Positions 1 through 8,709 of a DNA stretch of 64,000 nucleotides are shown piece by piece. The stretch lies in assembly GCF_020179475.1 (NCBI RefSeq), contig NZ_JAILXZ010000001.1, forward strand, positions 744,001 to 808,000, written 5' to 3'. Positions within the stretch are counted from its first letter, which is position 1. Each line of letters opens with the position of its first letter. The stretch comes from Novosphingobium huizhouense (GTDB taxonomy: Bacteria; Pseudomonadota; Alphaproteobacteria; Sphingomonadales; Sphingomonadaceae). The notes under the pieces were generated by a model. The model saw nothing but the letters and a program-made list of their open reading frames with translations, did no database searches and was not told where the DNA came from. A program made the translations under genes and the position numbers.

Positions 1-223
1 GCGCCTGGAGCGCGAGCTGGCAGGCGAAGACGAGCAGCAGTCCGGTCGAGACCGCATGGAGCACCGAGGATCGACCCGCGTTGTCGACCGCGTTGTGATA
101 GGCGGTGGCGGAAAAGCAGGCGATCACGAGCAGGATCGACGCCACGTGGACGCAGGTCAGCACGAGGTGCGCCGCGTCCGACGCAGCCCGGGCGGCTGCC
201 ACGTGTTCCTGGTTCTTGTCCAA
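1..223 (-). CDS. Membrane protein of unknown function, 5' part only
   Basis: This is the N-terminal 74 codons of a gene that runs off the left edge. The proposed TTG start has a purine-rich AGGGG element about 8 bases upstream. The product begins with a short charged segment (LDKNQEHV), followed by two hydrophobic stretches at about residues 23-40 and 54-72. It therefore looks like a multi-spanning inner-membrane protein. I do not recognise a family from this fragment. Its promoter would lie in the 165 bases between it and yggS. The start codon is uncertain because TTG starts are rare. Confidence 0.45.
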   Translation of the reverse strand, partial: MDKNQEHVAAARAASDAAHLVLTCVHVASILLVIACFSATAYHNAVDNAGRSSVLHAVSTGLLLVFACQLALQA

Positions 224-388
224 CGCCGATCCCCTGGCCGCTCTGGAGGCGGCGACCTGCAGCGTTCTACGGGGGCGGGGCCATGCAGGCTGTTAAGGCG
301 TGCCCAAGGGGGAACCGCAGGGCAGGGTTAGCGCCGCGTTTACCCATGCACCCCGAATGGACCCGGCGTGCGCCCGGCGGGCGCCCCG

Positions 389-1069
389 CTACGCGTGCCG
401 CGCCCCGAACAGCGCCGAGCCGACGCGGACGTGGGTGGCGCCGAGCGTGACCGCGGTCTCGAAGTCCTCGCTCATCCCCATCGACAGGCCGGCAAGGCCG
501 TGGTCGGCGGCGAACCTGGCAAGCAGCGCGAAGAACGGCGCGGCCTCGATGCCCGCCGGCGGCACGCACATCAGTCCCTCGACCGGCAGGTCCGCCGCGC
601 GCGCTTCGCCCAGCAGCGCGGGCAGGTCGGCAATCGCGCAGCCGCCCTTCTGCTCCTCGGCGCCGATATTGACCTGGACGAACAGCGGCACGCGCCGCCC
701 GACCTTGTCCATCGCGCGCGCGAGCGCCGCCAGCAGCGAGGGCCGGTCGAGCGAATGGATGCAGTCGAACAGCCGCACCGCGTCCTCGGCCTTGTTCGAC
801 TGGAGCTGGCCGACGAGGTGGACCGCGACGTCGGGATGCGCCTCGCGGATCGCCGGGAACTTGGCCTGCGCTTCCTGGACGCGGTTTTCGCCGAACACGC
901 GCTGCCCTTGCGCGATGAGGTCCAGCACCGCCTCGGCCGGCTTGGTCTTGGACACGGCGACCAGCGTCACGCCCTCGGGCGCGCGTCGCGCGATCCGGCA
1001 GCTTTGCGCGATGCGCGCGCGCACGTCGTCGAGGGGGGAGAGGGCGGCGGAGTCGGCTGGCGGGTTCAT
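389..1069 (-). CDS. yggS: YggS/PROSC-family PLP homeostasis protein
   Basis: This is a 226-residue single-domain protein of the alanine-racemase-like TIM-barrel family that binds pyridoxal phosphate and buffers the free cofactor pool. It is not known to be a catalytic enzyme. The PLP lysine is K41 in VAVSKTKP. Other family signatures are FGENRVQEAQ, the HLVGQLQSNKA segment, the VNIGAEEQKGG loop and the C-terminal phosphate-binding SMGMSEDFETA...VRVGSALFG. Length is typical. It is divergent from the ThiE-like gene with only 22 bases between starts, so the promoters must overlap. Confidence 0.93.
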   Translation of the reverse strand: MNPPADSAALSPLDDVRARIAQSCRIARRAPEGVTLVAVSKTKPAEAVLDLIAQGQRVFGENRVQEAQAKFPAIREAHPDVAVHLVGQLQSNKAEDAVRLFDCIHSLDRPSLLAALARAMDKVGRRVPLFVQVNIGAEEQKGGCAIADLPALLGEARAADLPVEGLMCVPPAGIEAAPFFALLARFAADHGLAGLSMGMSEDFETAVTLGATHVRVGSALFGARHA

Positions 1070-1091
1070 GGCGCGGTGCTATAGCGAAGCG

Positions 1092-1610
1092 ATGGGCCGA
1101 AACCACCCCGTCCCCCGCGTGCTGCTGCTCTCCGACGCGCGCAACGACGCGGGGCTCGCGCGCGCCATCGCCCGCCTGCCGCGGGGCAGCGGCTTCGTCT
1201 TCCGCCACTATCACCTCGCGCCCGCGGCGCGCACCGCGCGGTTCGACGCTCTCGCCCGGCTGTGCCGCGCCCGCGGCGTCGCGGTGCTCGCGAGCCGGCC
1301 GCAGAGGGGCTGGCGGATCGACGGGGTCTATGGCGCGCCGGCGCAGCGCGCCCGGCGGGGCCTGCGCCTCGCCACGGCGCATTCGCTGCGCGAGATCGGG
1401 CAGGCGACGCGCGATCGCGCCCACGCGGTGCTGCTCTCGCCGGTCCACCCCACGCGCAGCCATCCCGGCGCCGCCACGCTCGGCGCGGTGCGCTTCCTCC
1501 TGCTCGCGCGCCGCGCGCCGCTGCCGGTGATCGCGCTCGGCGGGATGACCCGCGCGCGGGCGCTGCGGCTGGGCCGAGCGCGCTGGGCGGCGATCGACGG
1601 GCTCGCCTGA
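1092..1610 (+). CDS. ThiE/TenI-like thiamine phosphate synthase family protein (short)
   Basis: This is a 172-residue protein resembling a compact TIM-barrel of the thiamine-phosphate synthase/TenI group. LLLSDARND at the N-terminus, the LLSPVHPTRSHPG loop and the C-terminal phosphate-binding VIALGGMTRARA match the barrel's ligand-binding loops. It is about 30-40 residues shorter than a classical ThiE, and no other thiamine gene lies nearby. It may be a paralogue with another role rather than the housekeeping enzyme. I chose the ATG at 1092 because the frame upstream overlaps yggS and shows no homology. It is read toward ftsK with a gap of about 100 bases. Confidence 0.7.
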   Translation: MGRNHPVPRVLLLSDARNDAGLARAIARLPRGSGFVFRHYHLAPAARTARFDALARLCRARGVAVLASRPQRGWRIDGVYGAPAQRARRGLRLATAHSLREIGQATRDRAHAVLLSPVHPTRSHPGAATLGAVRFLLLARRAPLPVIALGGMTRARALRLGRARWAAIDGLA

Positions 1611-1711
1611 GCGGAAAACCACATTGGAATCTTTCGCGGAATTCCGCAGGATTCTTGACGCTGCCCCCGCTTCGGGCGCATTATGTTCCCCACGGGACGG
1701 AAGGGATCGCA

Positions 1712-4180
1712 ATGGCAAGCCGGGCACTATCGACTGCGGGATCGCCCCGCGCGCGCGGCGCTTCCGCGCCCGCAGGCCCGCGCCCGGCCGCGCGTGGCGA
1801 CTGGCGCGCCATCCTGCGCCGCAGCCTGCGCCGCAGCGCCGAGCTGATCGGCGGCGCGGCGCTGTTCGCGGCGCTGGTGTTCCTCGCGCTCGCGCTCGCC
1901 AGCTATACCCAGACCGATCCTTCGGGCAGCACTGCCTCGGGCAGCCCGGTCGAGAACTGGATGGGCCTGCCCGGCGCCTGGGCGGCCGAGCGCGTGCTGA
2001 TGCTGTTCGGCCTGCCCGGCGCCCTGCTGCTGCCGCTGCTCTATGTCTATGCGCGCCGCCTGTGGGACGCTGCGGGCGACCTGATCGACGAGGGCATCGA
2101 CGACGAGGAGGACGACGCGCCCCTCGCCGCGCCCGCGTGGTGGCGGCTGGCGCTCCAGCTCGCGCTGGCGATGGCGCTGATCGGCACGACCCTCGCGCTC
2201 GCCTTCTCGGCCCCGGGCTGGACCCTGCCCGCGGGCGCGGGCGGCCTGCTCGGCCTGCTCGGCGCCGCCGCGGTGCGCGGCATCGCCCACCTTTCGCCCG
2301 CGGGCGAGGGCTGGATCATCCTTGCCCTCGCACTCGTCGCGTTCGGCACGGGCACGCTCGTCCTCGGCCGCGTCTTCGCGTTCGAGTGGCAGCGGCTGCT
2401 GACCATCCCGGCCCTGTTCCGTCGCGCGCCGGCCGGGGTCGTGCCGGCAAACGACGAAGGTCTCGCCACCCCGCTGCGCAAGGAGCGCAAGGAGCGCAAG
2501 GGAAAGGGGGCCGGGGGGGCCGCCGCCGACGCGGGCGCGATCTTCGCGGAGGCCGAGGTCGAGGCTCCGCCGCGCCGCCCGACCGAGATTTCCGATCCCA
2601 CCCGGCCGGCCGCGCCGACCCCGCTCGCCGGCGGCGCGAGGCTGCGCCAGGGCGACCTGTTCGACAAGTTCGAGCTGCCGTCCACCGGCCTGCTCGAGGA
2701 GCCGGCGCCCAATTCGCAGCCCAAGATCGACAAGCTCGCGCTCGAGCGCAACGCCCGCCTGCTCGAGAACGTGCTCGACGACTTCAACGTCAAGGGCGAG
2801 ATCACCGCGGTGCGCACCGGCCCGGTGGTGACGATGTACGAGCTGGAGCCCGCGCCCGGGATCAAGGCGAGCCGGGTGATCGGCCTGGCCGACGACATCG
2901 CCCGCAACATGAGCGCGATCTCGGCGCGCGTCTCCTCGATCCCCGGCCGCACGGTCATGGGCATCGAACTGCCCAACGCGGTGCGCGACATGGTCTCCTT
3001 CCGCGAGATCGTCGAGTGCGACAAGTTCGCCAGCTCCAAGGCGCTGCTGCCGATCATCCTGGGCAAGGACATCGCCGGCGAGCCGGTCGTCGCCGACCTT
3101 GCGACGATGCCCCACCTGCTGGTCGCGGGCACCACCGGTTCGGGCAAGTCGGTCGGGCTCAACTGCATCCTGCTCTCGCTGCTCTATCGCCTGACGCCCG
3201 CGCAGTGCCGCCTGATCCTGGTCGATCCCAAGGTGCTCGAGCTGAAATCCTACGACGACATCCCGCACCTGCTCTCGCCGGTGGTGACCGAGCCGGCCAA
3301 GGCGGTGCGCGCGCTCAAGTGGGCGGTCGAGGAAATGGAGCGGCGCTATCGCCAGATGTCCTCGATCGGGGTGCGCAACCTCTCGGGCTTCAACGAGAAG
3401 GTCCGCGCCGCCGCGTCCAAGGGCAAGCCGCTCGGCCGGCGCATCCAGGTCGGCTTCGATCCCGACACCGGCGAGGAGCTGTTCGAGGAGCAGCAGCTCG
3501 ATTACCAGGTGCTGCCGCAGATCGTGGTCATCGTCGACGAGCTGGCCGACCTCATGGTCACCGTCGGCAAGGAGATCGAAGTCCTGATCCAGCGCCTTTC
3601 GCAGAAGAGCCGCGCGGCGGGCATCCACCTGATCATGGCGACGCAGCGCCCCTCGGTCGACGTCATCACCGGCGTGATCAAGGCCAACCTGCCGACGCGC
3701 ATCAGCTTCGCCGTGACCAGCCGCATCGACAGCCGCACGATCCTGGGCGAACAGGGCGCCGAGCAGCTGCTGGGCAAGGGCGACATGCTCTACAAGCCCA
3801 ACACCGACCCGATCAAGCGCGTCCACGGCCCCTTCGTCAGCGACGAGGAAGTCGAGAAGGTCGCCAACCACTGGCGCAGCCAGGGCAGCCCGGAATACGT
3901 CGATTCGGTCACCGAGGAACCCGAGGACGGCGGTTTCGGCTTCGACGACCTCGATGCGACCGCCTCGGACAATCCCGAGGAGCGCAAGTATCGCCAGGTC
4001 TGCCAGCTGGTGTTCGAAAGCCAGAAGGCCTCGGCCAGCTGGATCCAGCGCCAGATGGGGGTGGGCTACAACACCGCGTCGAAGTGGATCGAGCGGATGG
4101 AGGCCGATGGCCTGGTCGGCCCCGCCAACCATGTCGGCCGCCGCGAGATCTATCGCGACAAGGACGGCAATCCGTTGTGA
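1712..4180 (+). CDS. ftsK: DNA translocase FtsK/SpoIIIE family
   Basis: This 822-residue motor protein couples chromosome dimer resolution and terminus segregation to septation. After a basic N-terminus come about four hydrophobic segments (roughly residues 50-230), then a basic/proline/alanine linker that includes a run of RKERKERK. The RecA-like motor has Walker A GTTGSGKS at residues 473-480 and Walker B VVIVDELADL with the acidic pair starting near D609. The C-terminal winged-helix gamma domain (about 757-805, QMGVGYNTASKWIERME) is the part that reads KOPS sites in known FtsKs. The frame is open far upstream, but the ATG at 1712 follows GGAAGGGA and begins just before the membrane part. 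Confidence 0.95.
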   Translation: MASRALSTAGSPRARGASAPAGPRPAARGDWRAILRRSLRRSAELIGGAALFAALVFLALALASYTQTDPSGSTASGSPVENWMGLPGAWAAERVLMLFGLPGALLLPLLYVYARRLWDAAGDLIDEGIDDEEDDAPLAAPAWWRLALQLALAMALIGTTLALAFSAPGWTLPAGAGGLLGLLGAAAVRGIAHLSPAGEGWIILALALVAFGTGTLVLGRVFAFEWQRLLTIPALFRRAPAGVVPANDEGLATPLRKERKERKGKGAGGAAADAGAIFAEAEVEAPPRRPTEISDPTRPAAPTPLAGGARLRQGDLFDKFELPSTGLLEEPAPNSQPKIDKLALERNARLLENVLDDFNVKGEITAVRTGPVVTMYELEPAPGIKASRVIGLADDIARNMSAISARVSSIPGRTVMGIELPNAVRDMVSFREIVECDKFASSKALLPIILGKDIAGEPVVADLATMPHLLVAGTTGSGKSVGLNCILLSLLYRLTPAQCRLILVDPKVLELKSYDDIPHLLSPVVTEPAKAVRALKWAVEEMERRYRQMSSIGVRNLSGFNEKVRAAASKGKPLGRRIQVGFDPDTGEELFEEQQLDYQVLPQIVVIVDELADLMVTVGKEIEVLIQRLSQKSRAAGIHLIMATQRPSVDVITGVIKANLPTRISFAVTSRIDSRTILGEQGAEQLLGKGDMLYKPNTDPIKRVHGPFVSDEEVEKVANHWRSQGSPEYVDSVTEEPEDGGFGFDDLDATASDNPEERKYRQVCQLVFESQKASASWIQRQMGVGYNTASKWIERMEADGLVGPANHVGRREIYRDKDGNPL

Positions 4181-4343
4181 CCGCAGCCGGATTCGGTCTT
4201 TTGCAAAGTTGCCCTTAACCAGCGCCGCGCGGCGCCGTCCTTGTCGATGGACCGGCGGGTCGGGGTCTTTGTCTTCCACCGTCGCCTTCCGGCGCGCCGG
4301 TCCAAAATCGTGGAGAGACAGACCGCAAGAGGACGCGCCGCCC

Positions 4344-4790
4344 ATGCAAGCCCTGACCCAGTGCTGGTTCACCCGCATGCATCGTCCCGAGCGCTGGATC
4401 GAGCACGATGAGGACGGCTCGCACCTGTCCGCCTGCCGCTATTGCGAGCGGCGCATCGTCAGCTGGGATCGCGATTCGTGGTATCTCGCCGACGGGTTCA
4501 ACGTCAGCCGGCTGGCCGAGACGGTCGGCGCCCGCTCGCTGACCCTGGTCGACGTGACCGAGGACCTGGTGGTCCATCGCTTCCCGCTCGCCCACCTCGT
4601 CGACGAAGCGGCGGTCGATGCGCTCAAGCAGCAGATCGCGGCCGAATACGGGCTGGGCGAAGCGGGCTCGCCACTGCGCCTGATCGACAGCGGACCGGGC
4701 CCGCGCGGCCGGCCGCGCCCGCGCCCACGCGCGGCGCCCTCTCGCGCCGGGGTCAGGCCCGCCGCGCCGGATAGCCGGCAAAGCGCTTGA
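4344..4790 (+). CDS. Conserved-type hypothetical protein with CxxC motif
   Basis: This is a 148-residue protein I cannot assign. The N-terminal half carries WFTRMHRPERW followed by ACRYCERR, a CxxC that could bind zinc, then an acidic/hydrophobic region ending near LGEAGSPLRLID. The last 35 or so residues are an Arg/Pro/Ala tail. It lies about 160 bases after ftsK on the same strand, and its 3' end overlaps the convergent Lrp-type gene by 38 bases. The overlap makes the exact C-terminus less certain. The ATG at 4344 is the first good start after the ftsK stop. Confidence 0.55.
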   Translation: MQALTQCWFTRMHRPERWIEHDEDGSHLSACRYCERRIVSWDRDSWYLADGFNVSRLAETVGARSLTLVDVTEDLVVHRFPLAHLVDEAAVDALKQQIAAEYGLGEAGSPLRLIDSGPGPRGRPRPRPRAAPSRAGVRPAAPDSRQSA

Positions 4791-5214
4791 TCCGGCGCAG
4801 CGAGAAGCTCGAGCGCATCGCCGAGACGCCGGGCAGGCGGGCGAGGCAGTCGCGGTGGATCGCATCGTACTGGCCGAGGTCGGCGGCGGCGACGCGCAGC
4901 AGGTAGTCCGCGCTGCCGCTCATCAGGTGGCATTCGAGGATGTCGTCGAAATCGCCCACCGCGCGCTCGAAGCGGTCCATCGCCTCGCGGCTCTGGCTGG
5001 TCAGCGTGATCTCGACAAAGACCTCGACGGTAAGGCCCAGCCGGTGCGGATCGAGCCGCGCGGCATAGCCTTCGATCACGCCCTTTTCCTCGAGCGCGCG
5101 AATGCGGCGGTGGCACGCCGAGGGCGAGAGCGCGAGCGCTTCGGCAAGCTCGGCGATTGAGCGCGACGAATCGCGTTGCAGTGCTTCGATCAGCGCGATG
5201 TCCGCACGGTCCAT
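4753..5214 (-). CDS. Lrp/AsnC-family transcriptional regulator
   Basis: This 153-residue regulator has the standard two-domain layout. A helix-turn-helix lies at about residues 18-45 (IAELAEALALSPSACHRRIR), followed by a linker and a RAM ligand-binding beta-alpha sandwich from about residue 60 (VEVFVEITLTSQ...). It is transcribed divergently from alanine dehydrogenase, which suggests an AldR-like role: sensing alanine or a related amino acid and controlling ald and itself. A perfect 17-bp palindrome between the two genes is a plausible operator. The assignment to ald control is inference from context. Confidence 0.9.
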   Translation of the reverse strand: MDRADIALIEALQRDSSRSIAELAEALALSPSACHRRIRALEEKGVIEGYAARLDPHRLGLTVEVFVEITLTSQSREAMDRFERAVGDFDDILECHLMSGSADYLLRVAAADLGQYDAIHRDCLARLPGVSAMRSSFSLRRIKRFAGYPARRA

Positions 5215-5243
5215 GCAGGATTGTCCCGGTTTTTGGCGTTCGC

Positions 5244-5260
5244 GCGGGAATAATTCCCGC
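5244..5260. promoter_or_regulatory. Palindrome between lrp-type gene and ald, candidate operator
   Basis: A perfect inverted repeat, GCGGGAAT-A-ATTCCCGC, with a one-base centre lies 30 bases upstream of the regulator start and 90 bases upstream of ald. Lrp/AsnC proteins bind palindromic sites with A/T centres, so this fits a shared operator. No binding data are available. Confidence 0.5.
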
Positions 5261-5349
5261 AGGCGTGCGCGCGCAAGCCCCAATCCGGTGAAACATCGCG
5301 CGGCGTTGCGCGTATCCTCGGCGCCACGAGGAACCCCGGGAGAGTTGCG

Positions 5350-6465
5350 ATGCGTGTCGGCACCGTCCGCGAGATCAAGAACCACGAATACCGCGTCGGG
5401 CTGACCCCCGAGAGCGCGCGCGAGCTTGTCGTCCATGGCCACGAGGTCTGGGTCGAGACCGGCGCCGGGCTCGGCATCGGCGCGAGCGACGCCGACTACG
5501 AAGCTGCCGGCGCGACGATCCAGCCCGACGCCCGGACGGTGTTCGACGGCTGCGAGATGATCGTCAAGGTCAAGGAGCCGCAGGCGGTCGAGCGCGCGAT
5601 GCTGCGCGAGGGCCAGGTGCTCTACACCTATCTCCACCTCGCGCCCGATCCTGAACAGACCGCGGACCTGGTCAAGTCGGGCGTCACCGCGATCGCCTAC
5701 GAGACGGTGACAGGGCCGAACGGCTCGCTGCCGCTCCTCAAGCCGATGAGCCAGGTCGCCGGGCGCATGTCGATCCAGGCCGGCGCCACCGCGCTCGAAA
5801 AGGCGCACGGCGGGCGCGGCGTGCTGCTGGGCGGCGTGCCGGGCGTGCTGCCGGGCAAGGTCGCGGTGATCGGCGGCGGCGTGGTCGGGTTCAACGCCGC
5901 GCAGATGGCGGTGGGCCTCGGCGCCGACGTGACCGTGCTCGATCGCGATCCGGACGTGCTTGAACGGCTCGGCATCCATTTCGAGGCGCGCGCCAAGACC
6001 CGCTTTTCCAATCGCGCCAACCTCGCCGCCGCGGTGGCCGAGGCGGACCTGGTGATCGGCGCGGTGCTGATCCCCGGCGCCGCCGCGCCCAAGCTGGTGA
6101 CGCGCGAGATGCTCGGCACGATGAAGCCGGGCGCGGTGCTGGTCGACGTCGCGATCGACCAGGGCGGCTGCTTCGAGACCAGCCATGCGACGACCCACGC
6201 CGAGCCGACCTATGTCGTCGACGGCATCGTCCACTACTGCGTGGCCAACATGCCGGGCGCGGTGGCGCGGACGAGCACCTATGCGCTCAACAACGTGACG
6301 CTGCCGCACGCGCTGCGCATCGCCGATCTCGGCTGGCAGGAAGCGCTGCGCCGCGACGCCCACCTCGCCGAAGGTCTTAACGTTCACGCAGGGCACGTAA
6401 CCTACGAAGCGGTCGCGCGGGAACTGGGCTACGACTACGAGCCTTACGCAAAATTACTTATGTAA
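5350..6465 (+). CDS. ald: Alanine dehydrogenase
   Basis: This 371-residue NAD-dependent enzyme interconverts L-alanine and pyruvate plus ammonia. The length and features match the family: N-terminal [18 protein letters not shown], substrate residues equivalent to K75 in IVKVKEPQ and H96 in TYLHLAPD, and the Rossmann motif [14 protein letters not shown] near residues 169-183. The C-terminus has the usual [17 protein letters not shown] strong GGGAGAG ribosome site precedes the ATG. Divergence from an Lrp-type gene suggests amino-acid-induced expression. The last codons and stop lie inside an AT-rich palindrome. Confidence 0.96.
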   Translation: MRVGTVREIKNHEYRVGLTPESARELVVHGHEVWVETGAGLGIGASDADYEAAGATIQPDARTVFDGCEMIVKVKEPQAVERAMLREGQVLYTYLHLAPDPEQTADLVKSGVTAIAYETVTGPNGSLPLLKPMSQVAGRMSIQAGATALEKAHGGRGVLLGGVPGVLPGKVAVIGGGVVGFNAAQMAVGLGADVTVLDRDPDVLERLGIHFEARAKTRFSNRANLAAAVAEADLVIGAVLIPGAAAPKLVTREMLGTMKPGAVLVDVAIDQGGCFETSHATTHAEPTYVVDGIVHYCVANMPGAVARTSTYALNNVTLPHALRIADLGWQEALRRDAHLAEGLNVHAGHVTYEAVARELGYDYEPYAKLLM

Positions 6466-6500
6466 TTTAACTGGAAATAAGACCTGCTGTTCTAAGCAGG
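6451..6500 (+). promoter_or_regulatory. Paired palindromes between ald and the diguanylate cyclase
   Basis: Two structures are packed into the 36-base gap and the ald stop. First is a perfect AAATTAC-TTAT-GTAATTT palindrome (6451-6468), strikingly AT-rich for this genome. Second is a hairpin CCTGCT-GTTCTA-AGCAGG (6483-6500) whose 3' arm would also serve as the Shine-Dalgarno sequence of the next gene, ending one base before its ATG. No U-run follows, so the hairpin does not look like a terminator. Operator and translational-control roles are both inference. Confidence 0.4.
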
Positions 6501-6501
6501 C

Positions 6502-8286
6502 ATGATGGTCCGGATCGCAAAGCCGCACACGGGAGGCCTTGCGCGCGATGTCGCTTGCGCGCCGGCATCGCCCTGCGCGCTGTTCGCGGCCCTTTTCGCC
6601 AGCGTGCTCGCCGCGCTCGTCGCCGGGCTGTTCGCGTTCCCCGGCAGCGCGCGGGCGGCGCCGATCCGCGCCGCGCAGACCTGCCACGCGAGCGCGGCGC
6701 TGGGCGAGGACTTCGCGACGATCGACCCGGCGCGCTGGATCTGCGCCGACAATCATTACAGCATCGCCGAGGACGTGATCTTCGTGCGCTTCCGGCTCGA
6801 TCCGGCGGCGCCGCGCCCGGCGGGCTTCGTCACCCACGCGGTGACCTTCGCGCGAATCGACCTGACCGTGATCGACGCCGACGGGACCCGGCGCACGCAG
6901 CGCTATTCCGCCGCCCAGACCCACCACATGGGCGGCGGGCCGCTGGTCAGCGCACCGCTGCCGCCGGTCACCGGGCAGAGCCGCTTCGTCGTCGCGCGAA
7001 TCGTCGGGCCGTGGTCGAAGACGCTGGCGAGCGACGCCCGGCTCGACAGCGAGCCGCTCGGCAGCGGCTGGATGCTGGGCCAGATCGTCGCGGTGGCGGG
7101 GATCTGCGGCATGCTGGTGGTGCCGCTGCTGATGGCCGGCGGCTACTGGGTGGTGCTGCGCGAACCCTATGTCGTCTGGCACACCCTGCTGATCTTCGCG
7201 ATGCTCGCGCAGGCGCTGGTCGGAACCGGCTTCATCCACATCCTCGCCGAGCCGACGATCTTCGTGGAAGGCGCGATATCGACCTTCTGCTACGCGCTGA
7301 TGGGCGCGAGCGCGCTGATGTTCGTCGCGACCTTCATCGAGCCGGGGATGCTCGGCCGGCGCACCGCCTTCGCCACCCGCGTGATCGTTGCGCTGACCTT
7401 GTGCTGCGGCCTCGTTTCGACGCTGCCGTTCGAGGTGCTGCGACCCTATTCGACGATGTCGGTCTACCTCGCGATGGGCATGGCGATCGCGTTCATCGTC
7501 TGGGGGATGATCGATGCCTGGCGCCACGGTAGCCGGCTGGTGCTCTACCAGATCGTCGGCTGGGCGCCGGCGCTGCTGGTCGCGGGCTACCGCATCGCGC
7601 GCTACGTCTCGCCCGATGCGCAGCCGACCAACGCGATCGCCGCGCAGCAGCTTGCCCTTGCGGTCGAGGTCATCGTCAGCTCGATGGGCATCCTCAGCCG
7701 CCTGCTCGACCTGCGGCGCGAGCGCGACCGCGCGACCGCGCTGGCGCTCGAGCTCGAAGGCGTCGCCGGGCGCGATGCGCTGACCGGGCTGTGGAACCGC
7801 CGCTCGATCGAGCAGCGCTTCGAGGACCTGTTCGCGCAAGGGTTCCGCACGATGGCGGTGCTCGATCTCGATCATTTCAAGAGCATCAACGACCGCCACG
7901 GCCACGCCATGGGCGACGCCGTGCTCAGGATCGTGGCGCATGCGCTCGCCGGCGACGGCGACACCCGCGCGGTGCGGCTGGGCGGCGAGGAGTTCCTGCT
8001 GCTGCTGCGCGGCAGCGATTCGGCCGAGCGCGCCGAGCGCCGCCGCCGCGCGATCAGCACGCGCATCGCGCTCGAGCTGCCGGGGCTCGACCGCGTCGTC
8101 ACCGCCAGCATGGGGCTGGTCGAGCACGACCTCCACGGCCAGCTCGCCGCGCGCTTCGACGCGCTCTATGCGCACTGCGACCGCCTGCTCTACGAAGCCA
8201 AGCGGCTCGGCCGCAACCGCACGATGCGCGAGCGGCTGACCGCGTTCACCCCGCCCGAGCCGCTGAGTGCGGTCGCCGCCGGCTAG
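6502..8286 (+). CDS. Membrane-anchored diguanylate cyclase (7TM-type sensor + GGDEF)
   Basis: This 594-residue protein is predicted to make cyclic di-GMP from GTP. A hydrophobic signal segment (about 27-50) is followed by a periplasmic beta-rich domain (about 55-185) and then about seven membrane spans (about 190-400). This layout resembles 7TMR-DISM receptors. The cytoplasmic GGDEF domain begins at DALTGLWNRRS near residue 425, and the active-site GGEEF is at 494-498. The product-inhibition I-site (RxxD nine residues before GGEEF) is replaced by DGDT, so feedback inhibition through it is not expected. The stop overlaps the convergent thioesterase gene by four bases. Confidence 0.9.
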   Translation: MMVRIAKPHTGGLARDVACAPASPCALFAALFASVLAALVAGLFAFPGSARAAPIRAAQTCHASAALGEDFATIDPARWICADNHYSIAEDVIFVRFRLDPAAPRPAGFVTHAVTFARIDLTVIDADGTRRTQRYSAAQTHHMGGGPLVSAPLPPVTGQSRFVVARIVGPWSKTLASDARLDSEPLGSGWMLGQIVAVAGICGMLVVPLLMAGGYWVVLREPYVVWHTLLIFAMLAQALVGTGFIHILAEPTIFVEGAISTFCYALMGASALMFVATFIEPGMLGRRTAFATRVIVALTLCCGLVSTLPFEVLRPYSTMSVYLAMGMAIAFIVWGMIDAWRHGSRLVLYQIVGWAPALLVAGYRIARYVSPDAQPTNAIAAQQLALAVEVIVSSMGILSRLLDLRRERDRATALALELEGVAGRDALTGLWNRRSIEQRFEDLFAQGFRTMAVLDLDHFKSINDRHGHAMGDAVLRIVAHALAGDGDTRAVRLGGEEFLLLLRGSDSAERAERRRRAISTRIALELPGLDRVVTASMGLVEHDLHGQLAARFDALYAHCDRLLYEAKRLGRNRTMRERLTAFTPPEPLSAVAAG

Positions 8287-8687
8287 GGCTTGTCCGGCAG
8301 GAACGGCGCCGCGACGTCGGCCGGCACGCGCAGCAGCCGCCCGCTCGCCTTGTCGAGCAGCGCCCAGGTCGTCCTTGCCGCGACGATCACCTTGCCCCGG
8401 CCATCGCGGAACTCGACGCAGCGATCGAACCGCGCGCCCGACGGCGGCTGCGGGATGAAGGTTTCGGCGGTCACGGTTTCGCCCTCGCCGATGTTGCCGC
8501 GATAATCGATCTCGTGCCGGGTCACGACCCAGACATAGGCGGCCTGGTGCTCTGCCGGCGCGACCGCCTCCCAATGGGCGACGGCCAGCGCCTCCATCCA
8601 CTGCACCCAGACCGCGTTGTTGACGTGGCCCATCACGTCGATGTGTTCGGCAAGCGCGGTGAAGGTAAGCGTGTGTCGGTTGCTCAT
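8283..8687 (-). CDS. 4-hydroxybenzoyl-CoA-type (hotdog) acyl-CoA thioesterase
   Basis: This 134-residue single-hotdog protein probably hydrolyses an acyl-CoA thioester. The signature DVMGHVNNAVWVQWME, with the aspartate/asparagine cluster at about residues 17-24, matches the 4HBT/YbgC/FadM group, as do RHEIDYRGNI and the later ETFIPQPPSGARFDR. The substrate cannot be read from the sequence. It follows oligopeptidase B on the same strand after only 22 bases, so the two are probably cotranscribed, although no functional link is obvious. Confidence 0.85.
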   Translation of the reverse strand: MSNRHTLTFTALAEHIDVMGHVNNAVWVQWMEALAVAHWEAVAPAEHQAAYVWVVTRHEIDYRGNIGEGETVTAETFIPQPPSGARFDRCVEFRDGRGKVIVAARTTWALLDKASGRLLRVPADVAAPFLPDKP

Positions 8688-8709
8688 CGTATCGCTCCGG
8701 GCGCGCCGC

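Noticed and set aside
1670..1695. LexA box before ftsK
   Set aside because: Only one half (GTTC in ATTATGTTCC) is present; the other half reads GGGC, so it does not meet GTTC-N7-GTTC.
1727..4378. Open frame of 883 codons opposite ftsK
   Set aside because: It exactly mirrors ftsK, has shadow-like composition (long Asp/Arg/Leu/Val runs) and no recognisable domain. High GC keeps the antisense frame open.
6483..6500. Intrinsic terminator after ald
   Set aside because: The hairpin has no following U-run and ends one base before the next start codon.
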